From the NCBI GenBank assembly GCA_022447855.1, contig JAKUTX010000013.1, positions 1 to 47,323 on the forward strand: a stretch of 47,323 nt of DNA, read 5' to 3'. Shown here one piece after another: positions 16,392 to 24,626 of the stretch (positions are counted from its first letter, which is position 1; the number at the start of each line of letters is the position of its first letter). Source of the DNA: UBA6927 sp022447855 (GTDB lineage Bacteria > Chloroflexota > Dehalococcoidia > Lucifugimonadales > UBA6927). The notes beneath the pieces are model-generated. The model was not told where the DNA came from. It worked only from the letters and a program-made list of their open reading frames with translations, and did not search any database. The position numbers were made by a program, and so were the translations under genes.

Positions 16392-16562
16392 TTATTTATT
16401 TTGTATATCTACTCGGAATTCACTTGTTCCCCCAGCTCTCATTTTAGGTTCTTTGTTTTGTGAGTTTAATGCAGAATCAATACATCCCCAAATGAGTACT
16501 GTTCCAATGAATGAAGCTAGTATAATTATGATTAGTTGGTTTCGTGAGATGTGTTTAAACAT
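16392..16562 (-). CDS. Small lipoprotein or membrane peptide, 56 aa, upstream of the MMPL exporter
   Basis: The ATG at 16562 follows TAGGA about 9 bases upstream. The protein has a basic N-terminus (MFKHISRNQ), one hydrophobic segment ending LIWGC (lipobox-like, Cys28), and a short polar tail with KMRAGGTSEFRVDIQNK. It fits a lipid-anchored or single-pass envelope peptide. The MMPL exporter starts 39 bases downstream on the same strand, so it may be an accessory subunit of that exporter (inference). No family is recognised, and the gene is below the size most annotation would keep. Confidence 0.6.
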   Translation of the reverse strand: MFKHISRNQLIIIILASFIGTVLIWGCIDSALNSQNKEPKMRAGGTSEFRVDIQNK

Positions 16563-16623
16563 TATTGGATCCTAACTTTCATTGAATTCCATAGGTTTAA
16601 AAAATAGCATTTTATGACTTACT

Positions 16624-16651
16624 TTGACAATCTGTGTCATATGATTAACAT
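16624..16651 (+). promoter_or_regulatory. Promoter facing the PEP-synthase-like gene
   Basis: TTGACA (16624-16629), 16-base spacer, TAACAT (16646-16651). Transcription would start near 16658, leaving a leader of about 170 bases before the ATG at 16828. The leader holds a 34-codon open frame (16731-16835) overlapping the start. I saw no clear structure in it. Confidence 0.45.
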
Positions 16652-16827
16652 ATTCGTATTGAATCTTTTTAGCTCTACTCTTGCGTAGACCATTGAGGTA
16701 AAAAGTGCTGTTTGAAATGGATGTGGAATAATGTCCGGCTTTGGTTGGTTTAAAATGGCTTCAAGCTTGGATTCAGCCGGTACATTTTTTATATCTAATG
16801 TTGACAGTATTAATGGAAGTTTGTTGG

Positions 16828-19392
16828 ATGAATAATGTAATTTCTTTGAACAGTTTAAAATCATTTGATCCGAAAGAGCTTGGATCAAAAGGGGCTGGTA
16901 TTGCCAAAATACTTACTCAAAAATTTGATACTCCTGATGGGTTTATAATTCCATGCTCTGTATTTGTGGATATTTTGGGAGATCAATCAAAATTTATTTC
17001 CGACAAAATTCAAAGTATTAAACCCGATGATTTAACACAGGTTCAGGAGATTTCGAAATTCGCATGTAAGAAGATTTCATCATTAAAAATTAAGAAGAGG
17101 ATTATATCTCAAATTGAATCAGAATATTCGAGGATTGGTTCAGGATCGGTTTCAGTCCGATCGTCTTCAATATCAGAAGATTTGATTGGCGCAAGTTTTG
17201 CGGGTCAATATAGAACCGAATTGAATATTACGGGAATTGAAAATATTGTCAGTGCAATTTTGCGTATATGGGCATCAACATTTTCAGCTAATGTGATTTC
17301 ATATCGTCTTAAGAATGATCTACTTAATGCTCCTTATGAGATGGCGGTGTTGATACAAAAGCAATTAAACCCTAATGTCTCTGGAGTAATGTTTACAAGA
17401 AACCCGATAAATGGAGATAAACGCTTGATAATAAGTGCTGCATATGGGCTTGGGGAAGGAGTTGTGACTGGAGAAGTTGAATCTGATCATTTTGAAGTTG
17501 ATTATGATGAACAAGTAAATAATTCGTCATTGATTCGAGCCAAGACTCAGCAATTCACACTAAACCCATTAGCTGGAGTTGAGAAGATACAAGTTTCCAG
17601 AGAAAGAGTTTTACAACCGACATTGTCTACAGGTCAATTAAATCAATTGGGTCAAATAGCTTTGGAACTTGAAAGGGTTTTTCAAAGTCCTCAAGATATC
17701 GAGTTTGCTGTTGAAAGTGACTCAATAAAAATTTTACAATCACGTCCTATTACTTCAAAATTTCCTGTTGTCGAAGAATGGGATAATAGATTAGATAGGA
17801 ATTTTACTTGGGAACTTCGGAAAGGGATATTAGGTGGTGCTCCTGCATATAAATTGCAAATTGATATTGCAAATTCATATGCTGAGGGAGCAAGAGAGTG
17901 TTACACAAAAACTGCTGTTGCTCGGACTAAAAATCACGACGTGAAATTTATCCGCAATTTTGCTTATATTCGACATTCTTTAGGGAATGAATCTAAAGAT
18001 TCAGAAATTAGGAACAGGCATTCCTCAAAATGTAAACTTTACTTAGATAGAGGAACATCAATGTATGAGGAAGAAACTCTTCCTTTACTCAGGAAAATTC
18101 ATGCTAGGTTAAGACGTGCCAGGGAACAAGGGAATTTACCTTTGCAAAGGTTAAATTATTTAAAAAAATGCATCAATGAATCCGGATTTGCTATGGGGCA
18201 TCTACATTGGTGTAGTAATGTGAGTCCAGATGATTTTGATTGGGCAAAAGAATTTAATGAGATTACTGGTCAACCAAAGGATAAGGCAAAGATATTTTTG
18301 CAATCTATACCTACTCCTACAACAAAACTTGTTAAAAAAATGAGAAATCTTGCTGTCATAGTGCAGGGAAATCAATTATTGAAGAAAGCTTTTTCTGAGA
18401 AGGATTTCTCGATAATAGACGATCCAAAATATCAAAACGTGAAAGATATTAAGCTATTTAATAGGTTATTCAAGTCATTATTAAAGACCTATGGTTATCG
18501 ATGGGGATTTGGTTTTGGTTCAGCTATTACATTGACTAGTCCGACTTGGAATATGAAAAACGAGATTCCTCTCGAATTGATTCGTTTGTATTCTCAAGAA
18601 GATATTCAAAAAGCTTTCAGAAAGTCAGGAGATGAGGCAACCCAACGATATTATGAGACAAGAAGAATCAGGAGATTTTTAGCTGGTAATTCTGAAAAAC
18701 TTTTTCGGTTTGAGAAATCTTTGAAATGGGCTCAAGATCAAATTAAGTATATGGAGGGACATAATCATTTAATCGAGCAGAATACAGTTGGGCAAATGAG
18801 AGATGCAATTTTCGAGCTTGGAAAAGTACTTGTAGAAAAAGATTTCATGAGCCACTATGACGACGTAATTCATTTTTCTATTGAAGAACTTGAATCTATT
18901 TGTGAAGGCAAGAAAACCAAATCAGAATCACATTCTATTTTACAAGATCGTAAAGAAGAATTTGTACGTTTAAGTCGTATTATCCCTCCGGATTTTCTTG
19001 GAAAGCCCAAAGAAGAAATAGAGGCATTAAATTCAGGGGATCCAATCGAAAACAATTATGATTATTTAATAGGTGAAGTTGCTTCTACTGGGATGGCTTC
19101 AGGTAATGCGCGTGTGATTACTGAAAATGATACTCCTGACAGGATTAGAAAAGGTGATATATTGGTTTCGAAAAATTTAGGTCCTGACTGGACTCCTTAT
19201 TTACCATTATTGTCAGGGATTGTTTTAGATGAAGGAGATATTTTTCAGCATCCTGCGATAATAGCACGTGAATATTCTATCCCTGCAATATTTCAAACAA
19301 AACAAGCGACTACTAGAATTAAAGAGAATCAAATGATATCGATTAATTCTGATGATTCGAAAGTGATTTTGAATGATAAAATCTCAATTTAA
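16828..19392 (+). CDS. PEP-synthase / rifampicin-phosphotransferase-like protein
   Basis: 854 residues from the ATG at 16828, chosen because homology begins there (SLKSFDPKELGSKGAGIAKI). The N-terminal 320 residues are an ATP-grasp domain of the PPDK type, with SVSVRSSSISEDLIGASFAG and VSGVMFTRNPINGDKR. A long helical middle part (330-740) is poorly conserved. The C-terminal domain carries the phosphohistidine loop: LDEGDIFQHPAIIAREYSIP, with His808. The order ATP-binding, middle, His domain and the length match rifampicin phosphotransferase (about 870) rather than PEP synthase (about 790). The usual GGxTSH is changed to EGDIFQH, but the His and ARE are kept. It should form a phospho- or pyrophospho-His intermediate; the acceptor is unknown. 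Confidence 0.82.
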   Translation: MNNVISLNSLKSFDPKELGSKGAGIAKILTQKFDTPDGFIIPCSVFVDILGDQSKFISDKIQSIKPDDLTQVQEISKFACKKISSLKIKKRIISQIESEYSRIGSGSVSVRSSSISEDLIGASFAGQYRTELNITGIENIVSAILRIWASTFSANVISYRLKNDLLNAPYEMAVLIQKQLNPNVSGVMFTRNPINGDKRLIISAAYGLGEGVVTGEVESDHFEVDYDEQVNNSSLIRAKTQQFTLNPLAGVEKIQVSRERVLQPTLSTGQLNQLGQIALELERVFQSPQDIEFAVESDSIKILQSRPITSKFPVVEEWDNRLDRNFTWELRKGILGGAPAYKLQIDIANSYAEGARECYTKTAVARTKNHDVKFIRNFAYIRHSLGNESKDSEIRNRHSSKCKLYLDRGTSMYEEETLPLLRKIHARLRRAREQGNLPLQRLNYLKKCINESGFAMGHLHWCSNVSPDDFDWAKEFNEITGQPKDKAKIFLQSIPTPTTKLVKKMRNLAVIVQGNQLLKKAFSEKDFSIIDDPKYQNVKDIKLFNRLFKSLLKTYGYRWGFGFGSAITLTSPTWNMKNEIPLELIRLYSQEDIQKAFRKSGDEATQRYYETRRIRRFLAGNSEKLFRFEKSLKWAQDQIKYMEGHNHLIEQNTVGQMRDAIFELGKVLVEKDFMSHYDDVIHFSIEELESICEGKKTKSESHSILQDRKEEFVRLSRIIPPDFLGKPKEEIEALNSGDPIENNYDYLIGEVASTGMASGNARVITENDTPDRIRKGDILVSKNLGPDWTPYLPLLSGIVLDEGDIFQHPAIIAREYSIPAIFQTKQATTRIKENQMISINSDDSKVILNDKISI

Positions 19393-19508
19393 GTATCGAA
19401 AAAATGATTTTATGCGAAAAATAGCACCCATTTTGAATTTTTAAGATTGCGTAAAAAAACAATTCGATTAGAATATCGATAATAACTAGGAAATTTAGGA
19501 GGTAATAT

Positions 19509-20402
19509 ATGGTAAGAATTAACAAATGTATTGAACTCATGCAAGAAGATCAGGTCATTTTTTCAACTGGTGCTCCTGAATTGTCTTATGAGGCGGGAAA
19601 AGAAATGTCACAAACTTGGGCTGATTTGATTCAAGTTGATTTTGAACATCATCCATTTGATACAGTTGGATTAACCAAATTCATGAAGGGATTGAAAGAT
19701 GGTGGGCCAACACCTAGTGGTCATTTGACTCCAACAGTAATTACTACGCTTCCATCCAATTGCAAGACTCCTGAAGAAGTAATATATAATTCTTGGCAGA
19801 TTCGGCATGTTCTTACTGCTGGTGTTCATGGTATTTTGCATACGCATGCTAGAAGAGCTGATGCTGTTGCGAATTTTGTTGCTGCAACGCGGTATGTATT
19901 TCAGAAAATTGGTCGAGATCAAGGATTGCCTGAAGGAATGCGAGGAGGAGGAGGTCAGAGAGGCCCAGCAGCTATTTGGGGACTAGATGCAAAAGAGTAT
20001 GTACACAAAGCAGATCCCTGGCCATTAAATCCTGATGGGGAATTATTGTTAGGTTTAAAAATTGAGGATAGGTTCTGTTTGCCAGATGCTGACAATATTG
20101 CTGCGGTTCCAGGTTTATCATTTGCTGAATGGGGACCAGGCGATATGGGTATGTCGCATGGAGATCCAGACATGCATGATCCTCCATATCCTCCAGTTAT
20201 GCAAAGAGCAATGGGTATTGTTAAGGATGCCTGTGATAAAGCTGGACTGAAATTTTTATGTAGTTGGGGAGATCCTAACCTTACTTTTGAAGAACGTGCG
20301 AGGCATACTATTTTTAATATTGGAACAAGAATTATGGGTTGTCCGGATGAAGAAGTAGTAAATAAAATCCGTAAGGAAATGGGCAGGAAGATGCCTTGGT
20401 AA
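19509..20402 (+). CDS. HpcH/HpaI aldolase/citrate lyase family protein
   Basis: 297 residues; AGGAGG is 6 bases before the ATG. It follows the HpcH/HpaI TIM-barrel pattern: IQVDFEHHPFD after the first strands, then GVHGILHTHARRADAVANFV, PGLSFAEWGPGDMGMSHG and KFLCSWGDPN. The acidic residue in FAEWGPGDMG would bind the divalent metal. Members cleave or form 2-keto-acid aldols (for example 2-keto-3-deoxy-rhamnonate). A Gly/Arg-rich loop RGGGGQRG (about 145-152) and an insertion before GLSFAEW separate it from the classical enzymes, so the substrate is open. It ends just before a strong terminator and may belong with the sugar-acid dehydratase in metabolism (inference). Confidence 0.82.
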   Translation: MVRINKCIELMQEDQVIFSTGAPELSYEAGKEMSQTWADLIQVDFEHHPFDTVGLTKFMKGLKDGGPTPSGHLTPTVITTLPSNCKTPEEVIYNSWQIRHVLTAGVHGILHTHARRADAVANFVAATRYVFQKIGRDQGLPEGMRGGGGQRGPAAIWGLDAKEYVHKADPWPLNPDGELLLGLKIEDRFCLPDADNIAAVPGLSFAEWGPGDMGMSHGDPDMHDPPYPPVMQRAMGIVKDACDKAGLKFLCSWGDPNLTFEERARHTIFNIGTRIMGCPDEEVVNKIRKEMGRKMPW

Positions 20403-20432
20403 ACTGTTTTACCAACTAACATGTTAAATACT

Positions 20433-20470
20433 CAACGGAGGAATTATATTTAATTTCTCCGTTGTTTTGG
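20433..20470 (+). terminator. Rho-independent terminator after the aldolase gene
   Basis: A 14-bp stem (left arm 20433-20446, right arm 20451-20464, one G-U pair) with a 4-base TATT loop, followed by TTTTG. It lies 30 bases beyond the aldolase stop and ends just before the next ATG at 20481. Confidence 0.85.
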
Positions 20471-20480
20471 ATTTGCCGAT

Positions 20481-21767
20481 ATGGGAAATTGTATTCACTG
20501 CGGTTTTGAAAACTCACAAAAAAATCAATTTTGTATTAAATGTGGTCAAAACTTTAATTTTCGAGGATTGGGACTACAACAAAACCAAACGCTGAATTAT
20601 CGGTTTCATGGAATAGATGCTCTAAGGGCATTAGCAATGCTTTTAGGGATTGTGTTGCATGCTGCTTTGCCTTATATGGATATTGGAGATTTATGGCCTT
20701 CCGATAGTAGTAATTCTGATGTAATTAAGGTTATTTTTGAGTTCATCCATGTCTGGCGAATGCCGTTATTTTTTATTTTGGCAGGTTTTTTTGCAAATCT
20801 TGTCATTAGTAAAAAGTCTTGGAAATTATGGGCTCAAAATCGATTTCTACGAATATTTTTAGTAGCAATAATTTTTGTTCCTGTAATGTCTTTAACAATT
20901 CCATGGATATTTGAATACGGGCGAACCGGTAAAATATTCTTTCATTATTCATATGAAGGACAGCCACACCATTTATGGTTTCTTTGGCACCTCATAATTA
21001 TTGCTATTTTTGCAGCTATATTAAGATTCCTGGATTTATTGTTTCTTAAGGCAAAAAATGTTTTAAATGCTATAGGATTAAGTTTTATTGGAGATCTATC
21101 TCATAAATTTAGGCTGATATTATCTACTGTTTTATTCCGATCAAAAGTCCCGTTTTCATTAATATTTATTCTTTTTTTAATAAATATACCAATGCAAGGA
21201 GAGTTAATTGGGAACCCCTTGGCTACAGGGATTTATTTTGTTCTGGGATTCAGTTTGTTCCGAAACGAATTACTGTTTGAATTTTTGAAGTCACGTTCAC
21301 ATTACTATTTTTTAGTTGGCGTTGTTGGTTTTTCCATGTTGATGTTTTTTGAATTTAATAATAAAGCTCTGGACATCTATGCTCTTGCAGGAATAGTTTC
21401 CGGGAAAGAATATTGGGAATTAATTTTTAATAGTTTTCCAGTCCTTTTGAAAACAGTTTGCGCAATTTCGTTTTCATATTCATTTATTGGAATTGCTGAA
21501 AATAAATTTAGTTCCTACAATTCGAAATTAAGGTTTGTTTCGGATGGTTCATATTGGATTTACTTAATTCATTTGCCAGTTGTATCATTTTTGACATTCT
21601 CAATGTTCACAATCCCTCTTTGGATAGAGCTAAAGTTCTTAATATCAATTTTCGTGACTACAATTTTTGGCTTATTTACATATAAGTATTTGGTTCGCTC
21701 AACTGTGGTAGGAGTTTTATTGAACGGGAAACGAATTCCTTTTAATCGAAGTAATTGGTTCAATTAA
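20481..21767 (+). CDS. Zinc-ribbon acyltransferase-3 family membrane protein
   Basis: 428 residues. The first 25 residues are a zinc ribbon, CIHCGF...FCIKCGQ. From about residue 45 the protein is an acyltransferase-3 (OafA/OpgC-like) membrane enzyme: FHGIDALRALAMLLGIVLHA with the conserved Arg and His, a long helix set, and HVWRMPLFFILAGFF. About ten membrane helices follow, including WFLWHLIIIAIFAA and WIYLIHLPVVSFL. Acyltransferase-3 enzymes move acyl groups onto extracytoplasmic sugars, glucans or lipids. The added zinc ribbon is unusual and matches the other ribbon-bearing proteins in this window. No clear ribosome site is seen; the gene begins directly after a terminator, so a start codon close to a new transcript start is likely. 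Confidence 0.82.
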   Translation: MGNCIHCGFENSQKNQFCIKCGQNFNFRGLGLQQNQTLNYRFHGIDALRALAMLLGIVLHAALPYMDIGDLWPSDSSNSDVIKVIFEFIHVWRMPLFFILAGFFANLVISKKSWKLWAQNRFLRIFLVAIIFVPVMSLTIPWIFEYGRTGKIFFHYSYEGQPHHLWFLWHLIIIAIFAAILRFLDLLFLKAKNVLNAIGLSFIGDLSHKFRLILSTVLFRSKVPFSLIFILFLINIPMQGELIGNPLATGIYFVLGFSLFRNELLFEFLKSRSHYYFLVGVVGFSMLMFFEFNNKALDIYALAGIVSGKEYWELIFNSFPVLLKTVCAISFSYSFIGIAENKFSSYNSKLRFVSDGSYWIYLIHLPVVSFLTFSMFTIPLWIELKFLISIFVTTIFGLFTYKYLVRSTVVGVLLNGKRIPFNRSNWFN

Positions 21768-21799
21768 TCCAGTTACTTGTAGCATAATGATTATGTAAT

Positions 21800-21828
21800 T
21801 TGAAAATTATTTTAATAATTTATATGAT
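21800..21828 (+). promoter_or_regulatory. Promoter for the small GFDPNY membrane protein
   Basis: TTGAAA (21800-21805), 17-base spacer, TATGAT (21823-21828). The predicted start is near 21835, leaving a leader of about 28 bases. Confidence 0.6.
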
Positions 21829-21862
21829 TTCCGTATTGTGAAGTTGTATATTGAGGTGCATA

Positions 21863-22087
21863 ATGGTCAATCAACTTATTAGGCAACTTACTGTTAAAAA
21901 GATTATTTGGATAGTTATAATCTTATCTGTATCCATTTATGTAACATATTATGTTGTTGATGCATTGGATGGATTTGATCCAAATTATAGACCAACAGCT
22001 GGGCTTGATGGATGGGCTAGTCCTGGTGGTACAGGCATGAAAGGATTTGATCCTTCATCAGAAACGCCAGCTGCTGTTTCGCAATAA
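21863..22087 (+). CDS. Small single-pass membrane protein with GFDPNY/GFDPS motif pair (family copy 2)
   Basis: 74 residues, start at 21863 because GAGGTG is 5 bases upstream. The basic N-terminus (MVNQLIRQLTVKK) leads into a membrane helix (about 14-33) and VVDALDGFDPNYRPTAG, then a Gly-rich stretch and GFDPSSETP near the C-terminus. By the positive-inside rule the motif region should lie outside the membrane. The proteins at 41913-42155 and 42214-42471 are paralogues with the same anchor, and the lipoproteins at 6608 and 33513 carry the same motif pair behind a lipid anchor. It has its own promoter and ends 6 bases from the convergent sialidase-like gene. No known family recognised. Confidence 0.75.
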   Translation: MVNQLIRQLTVKKIIWIVIILSVSIYVTYYVVDALDGFDPNYRPTAGLDGWASPGGTGMKGFDPSSETPAAVSQ

Positions 22088-22093
22088 ATCATT

Positions 22094-23200
22094 TCAATTT
22101 AACAGCATATCCTTTGAGTTACGCTCTCGAAAATGTTCTATTCTGTGAAAAGTGATGTAATTTGAGTCATGTGCGTTATTTGCTCCACCAACACCATCAT
22201 CATGAGCGGTTCTAGATACGAAAATCATATCGTCTGCGTCTATTTGCCAATCTACATATTGGAATGCATGAGTTTTTGGGTCATGATGATAAAGGATCTT
22301 TGATTCAATTTTCCATTCTCTAAGGTTACTTGATGAAATCAAAACCAAATTGTTTCGGAATGCTATAGGGTTTGTCTGTTTTGTAGTTAAACTCCAATAT
22401 CGCTTAGAAACTTGGTCGAATCTGATAGTGAACTTTACTCCTCCACCAGGGAAATCAATAATATCTTTGTTTTTGTAATGATTTAGTGTTTCCCCATTTT
22501 CTGAAATGTGTAAAACCGCTGCTTTGTCTTCACCATAGTCAATGCGATCCTTTGGAAGATTTCTTAGATTTGATCTTAGTATATTAACCAACGTATTTTG
22601 TGGAGTAACCACTATATTCCCTTCAATCCATTGTGATTGAGACCAATGGTGAGGAAATGGTTCACTAAATCTCCAATTCTTTGATTGTAGTAAATCTGAG
22701 GATGCATCTACTGATAAAACTTGCGCAGGCCAGTTTTCTCTAGGACCTTGAGAAAGTTCGAATGCTCGCCAAATGTATCCTTGGTGTGAGACTACAGGTA
22801 CAGGTGCACAATGATATCTATCATAAGTGGATAATTTTCCAGTTTGTTCATCTAATGGTGTGGTCCACGTAGCACCACGATCTATTGATTTGCGAATGAC
22901 GGGGTATCCATATTCACGAGATGTTCCTAAAACATAGAGGTCTTCATTGTGATTGAAAAGAGTTGACCACCACTGTCCAACAATAGTTGAGATGTTTGTC
23001 CAGGTTTTTCCTTGGTCCTTCGATGTAAATAATTCCATCGTATCGTAGTTTGTGCCTGGGCCGAAATAATCATGTGAAACCAAATATTCGCCATTAGGCA
23101 ATATTAAAATACATGGACTTCCAAGATAACTTCCCGAAGTAGCAGGTGAATAATTGATTATCACGCCTGGAACATTGGAGTGGTTAATTTCTCTATCCAC
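22094..23200 (-). CDS. Sialidase/BNR-repeat beta-propeller protein
   Basis: 368 residues, GTG start at 23200 with GAGGT upstream. Asp-box motifs are visible as SKDQGKTW and SIDRGATW. The segment LGSPCILILPNGEYLVSHD is the usual first blade of the exo-sialidase-like six-bladed propeller (SGNH/BNR families). The protein has no visible signal peptide, so it may be cytoplasmic despite the fold. Catalytic Arg triad and Tyr cannot be assigned with certainty, so it may be a glycan-acting hydrolase or a binding protein. It is convergent with the small membrane protein gene and divergent from the MFS gene. Confidence 0.72.
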   Translation of the reverse strand: MDREINHSNVPGVIINYSPATSGSYLGSPCILILPNGEYLVSHDYFGPGTNYDTMELFTSKDQGKTWTNISTIVGQWWSTLFNHNEDLYVLGTSREYGYPVIRKSIDRGATWTTPLDEQTGKLSTYDRYHCAPVPVVSHQGYIWRAFELSQGPRENWPAQVLSVDASSDLLQSKNWRFSEPFPHHWSQSQWIEGNIVVTPQNTLVNILRSNLRNLPKDRIDYGEDKAAVLHISENGETLNHYKNKDIIDFPGGGVKFTIRFDQVSKRYWSLTTKQTNPIAFRNNLVLISSSNLREWKIESKILYHHDPKTHAFQYVDWQIDADDMIFVSRTAHDDGVGGANNAHDSNYITFHRIEHFRERNSKDMLLN

Positions 23201-23274
23201 AACAACCTCAAAAATTAAACTAGTAAAAGATCCTAAATATTTACAATTTTTTTGCGCTGTGACATCTTACATGA

Positions 23275-24540
23275 ATGAATCGTCTATATCTATTACTAAA
23301 ATTAAATCGCTTGGAATCGAATCAGATAAATAATTTAGGGATGGGATTATTATCGTTCGGACAAATTTTTTCTTGGGCTGGATTGTTTTATGTGTTTGCG
23401 GCATTTTTGGTGACTTGGGAGAATAATCTTCTATGGTCTAAGGCAGAATTGACACTAGGTTTCTCTTTAGCCATATTTGTTTCAGCAATCTCTGCTCCTT
23501 TAATTGGAAAATTAATTGATAATGGATTTGGGAAGTGGGTAATGCTTATAGGCGCATTGGTCGGTTCAATTGCATTATTTTCCATTACCATCGAAGGAGA
23601 ATATTTTAGTTTCATTTTGGCATGGATAATTATCGGCTTTGCACAAAGTGCTTGTTTGTACGAAGCTTGTTTTTCGCATGTTTTAAAACTTAAGCCTAGT
23701 GAGTCTAGGCGTGTTATGACTCATGTATCTATCATTGCTGGGTTAGCGCCTTCTGTTGCATTCGTATTTGGGGCACTTCTTACAAGTTTTTATTCTTGGC
23801 AAATCGCCATCAAAATTTTTTCTATAGGAGTTGCTGTTTTAGCTGCTCCGACCTTATTTCTTGGAGGATTAATTTTTGAATATCCTAAGGGGGATTTGGA
23901 TTCGGTTGGAAAGTCTCAGCGAGAAAAATTAAATTCTTTCGGAGTTTTCAATAAGCCTATTTTTTGGCTAATTGGGGGATCTTTTTTTCTAATTGCTATT
24001 AATCATGGCATACTTACTAATCATTTAATTCCCATATTGATGGATAGAGGAGCAGGATATTCTTTCGCAATTATTACTGCATCATTAATAGGCCCTGCTC
24101 AAATAATTGGGAGATTAGTGCTGCTAAAATTCGGATCGGGATTTCCCGTTTCTGTTGTCACATTAGTTTCATTCGCAGGTCTTTTTTCAGCAGCAGTTTT
24201 TTTATTGATTGCCGATGTGAATATTTCGTTAGTTTTAGTGTTCGCAGCTACACAAGGCGCATTTTGGGGAATGATTAGTATTGTAAGACCGTTAATGACA
24301 GCAGAGTTTTTTGGGGTGAATTTTATTGGGGCAATATCTGGTCTAATTGCTTTACCATTTTTGTTTGGGTTTTCAATTGCGCCATATTTAGGTTCATTAG
24401 TCTGGGGGGTTGGAGGTTATAATTTTGTGATTTTGTTATCGATCGTGAGTGCATTTCTTTCCACAGTGATTGCTTTTTATATAGTAATTTTTCAAAGAAA
24501 AAATGTAATTGCATTGGATAAAGATAAAGAATTTAATTAG
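23275..24540 (+). CDS. MFS transporter
   Basis: 421 residues with about twelve membrane helices in two halves. The first half contains SAPLIGKLIDNGFGKWVMLIGALVG, the characteristic G-x-L-x-D-x-[FG]-G-x-[RK] loop between helices 2 and 3. The helix 4/5 region reads IIGFAQSACLYEACFSHVL, typical of the oxalate/formate-antiporter-like branch. The central loop holds FEYPKGDLDSVGKSQREK. Substrate unknown. It lies directly before the lipid operon but has a different promoter, so a link is not shown. The upstream -10 is perhaps TACAAT near 23242. The start is the second of two overlapping ATGs. Confidence 0.82.
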   Translation: MNRLYLLLKLNRLESNQINNLGMGLLSFGQIFSWAGLFYVFAAFLVTWENNLLWSKAELTLGFSLAIFVSAISAPLIGKLIDNGFGKWVMLIGALVGSIALFSITIEGEYFSFILAWIIIGFAQSACLYEACFSHVLKLKPSESRRVMTHVSIIAGLAPSVAFVFGALLTSFYSWQIAIKIFSIGVAVLAAPTLFLGGLIFEYPKGDLDSVGKSQREKLNSFGVFNKPIFWLIGGSFFLIAINHGILTNHLIPILMDRGAGYSFAIITASLIGPAQIIGRLVLLKFGSGFPVSVVTLVSFAGLFSAAVFLLIADVNISLVLVFAATQGAFWGMISIVRPLMTAEFFGVNFIGAISGLIALPFLFGFSIAPYLGSLVWGVGGYNFVILLSIVSAFLSTVIAFYIVIFQRKNVIALDKDKEFN

Positions 24541-24562
24541 ACAAAAAGTCATATTTTTTTAC

Positions 24563-24592
24563 TTGTTAGATCATGAGGTCATTGAATATAAT
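24563..24592 (+). promoter_or_regulatory. Promoter for the lipid-modification operon
   Basis: TTGTTA (24563-24568), 18-base spacer, TATAAT (24587-24592). The predicted start is near 24599, giving a leader of about 28 bases. Confidence 0.55.
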
Positions 24593-24626
24593 TTGTACCA
24601 GTTTATTAGTAGGATTCAAATAGATA

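Noticed and set aside
16731..16835. A 34-codon plus-strand frame (start MSGFGWFKMASSL) overlapping the PEP-synthase-like start by eight bases
   Set aside because: It has only a weak ribosome site and no hydrophobic or motif content; it could be a leader peptide, but nothing in the sequence decides it.
16637..16888. A minus-strand open frame of 83 codons
   Set aside because: It overlaps the conserved start of the PEP-synthase-like gene, has no ribosome site and no recognisable feature.
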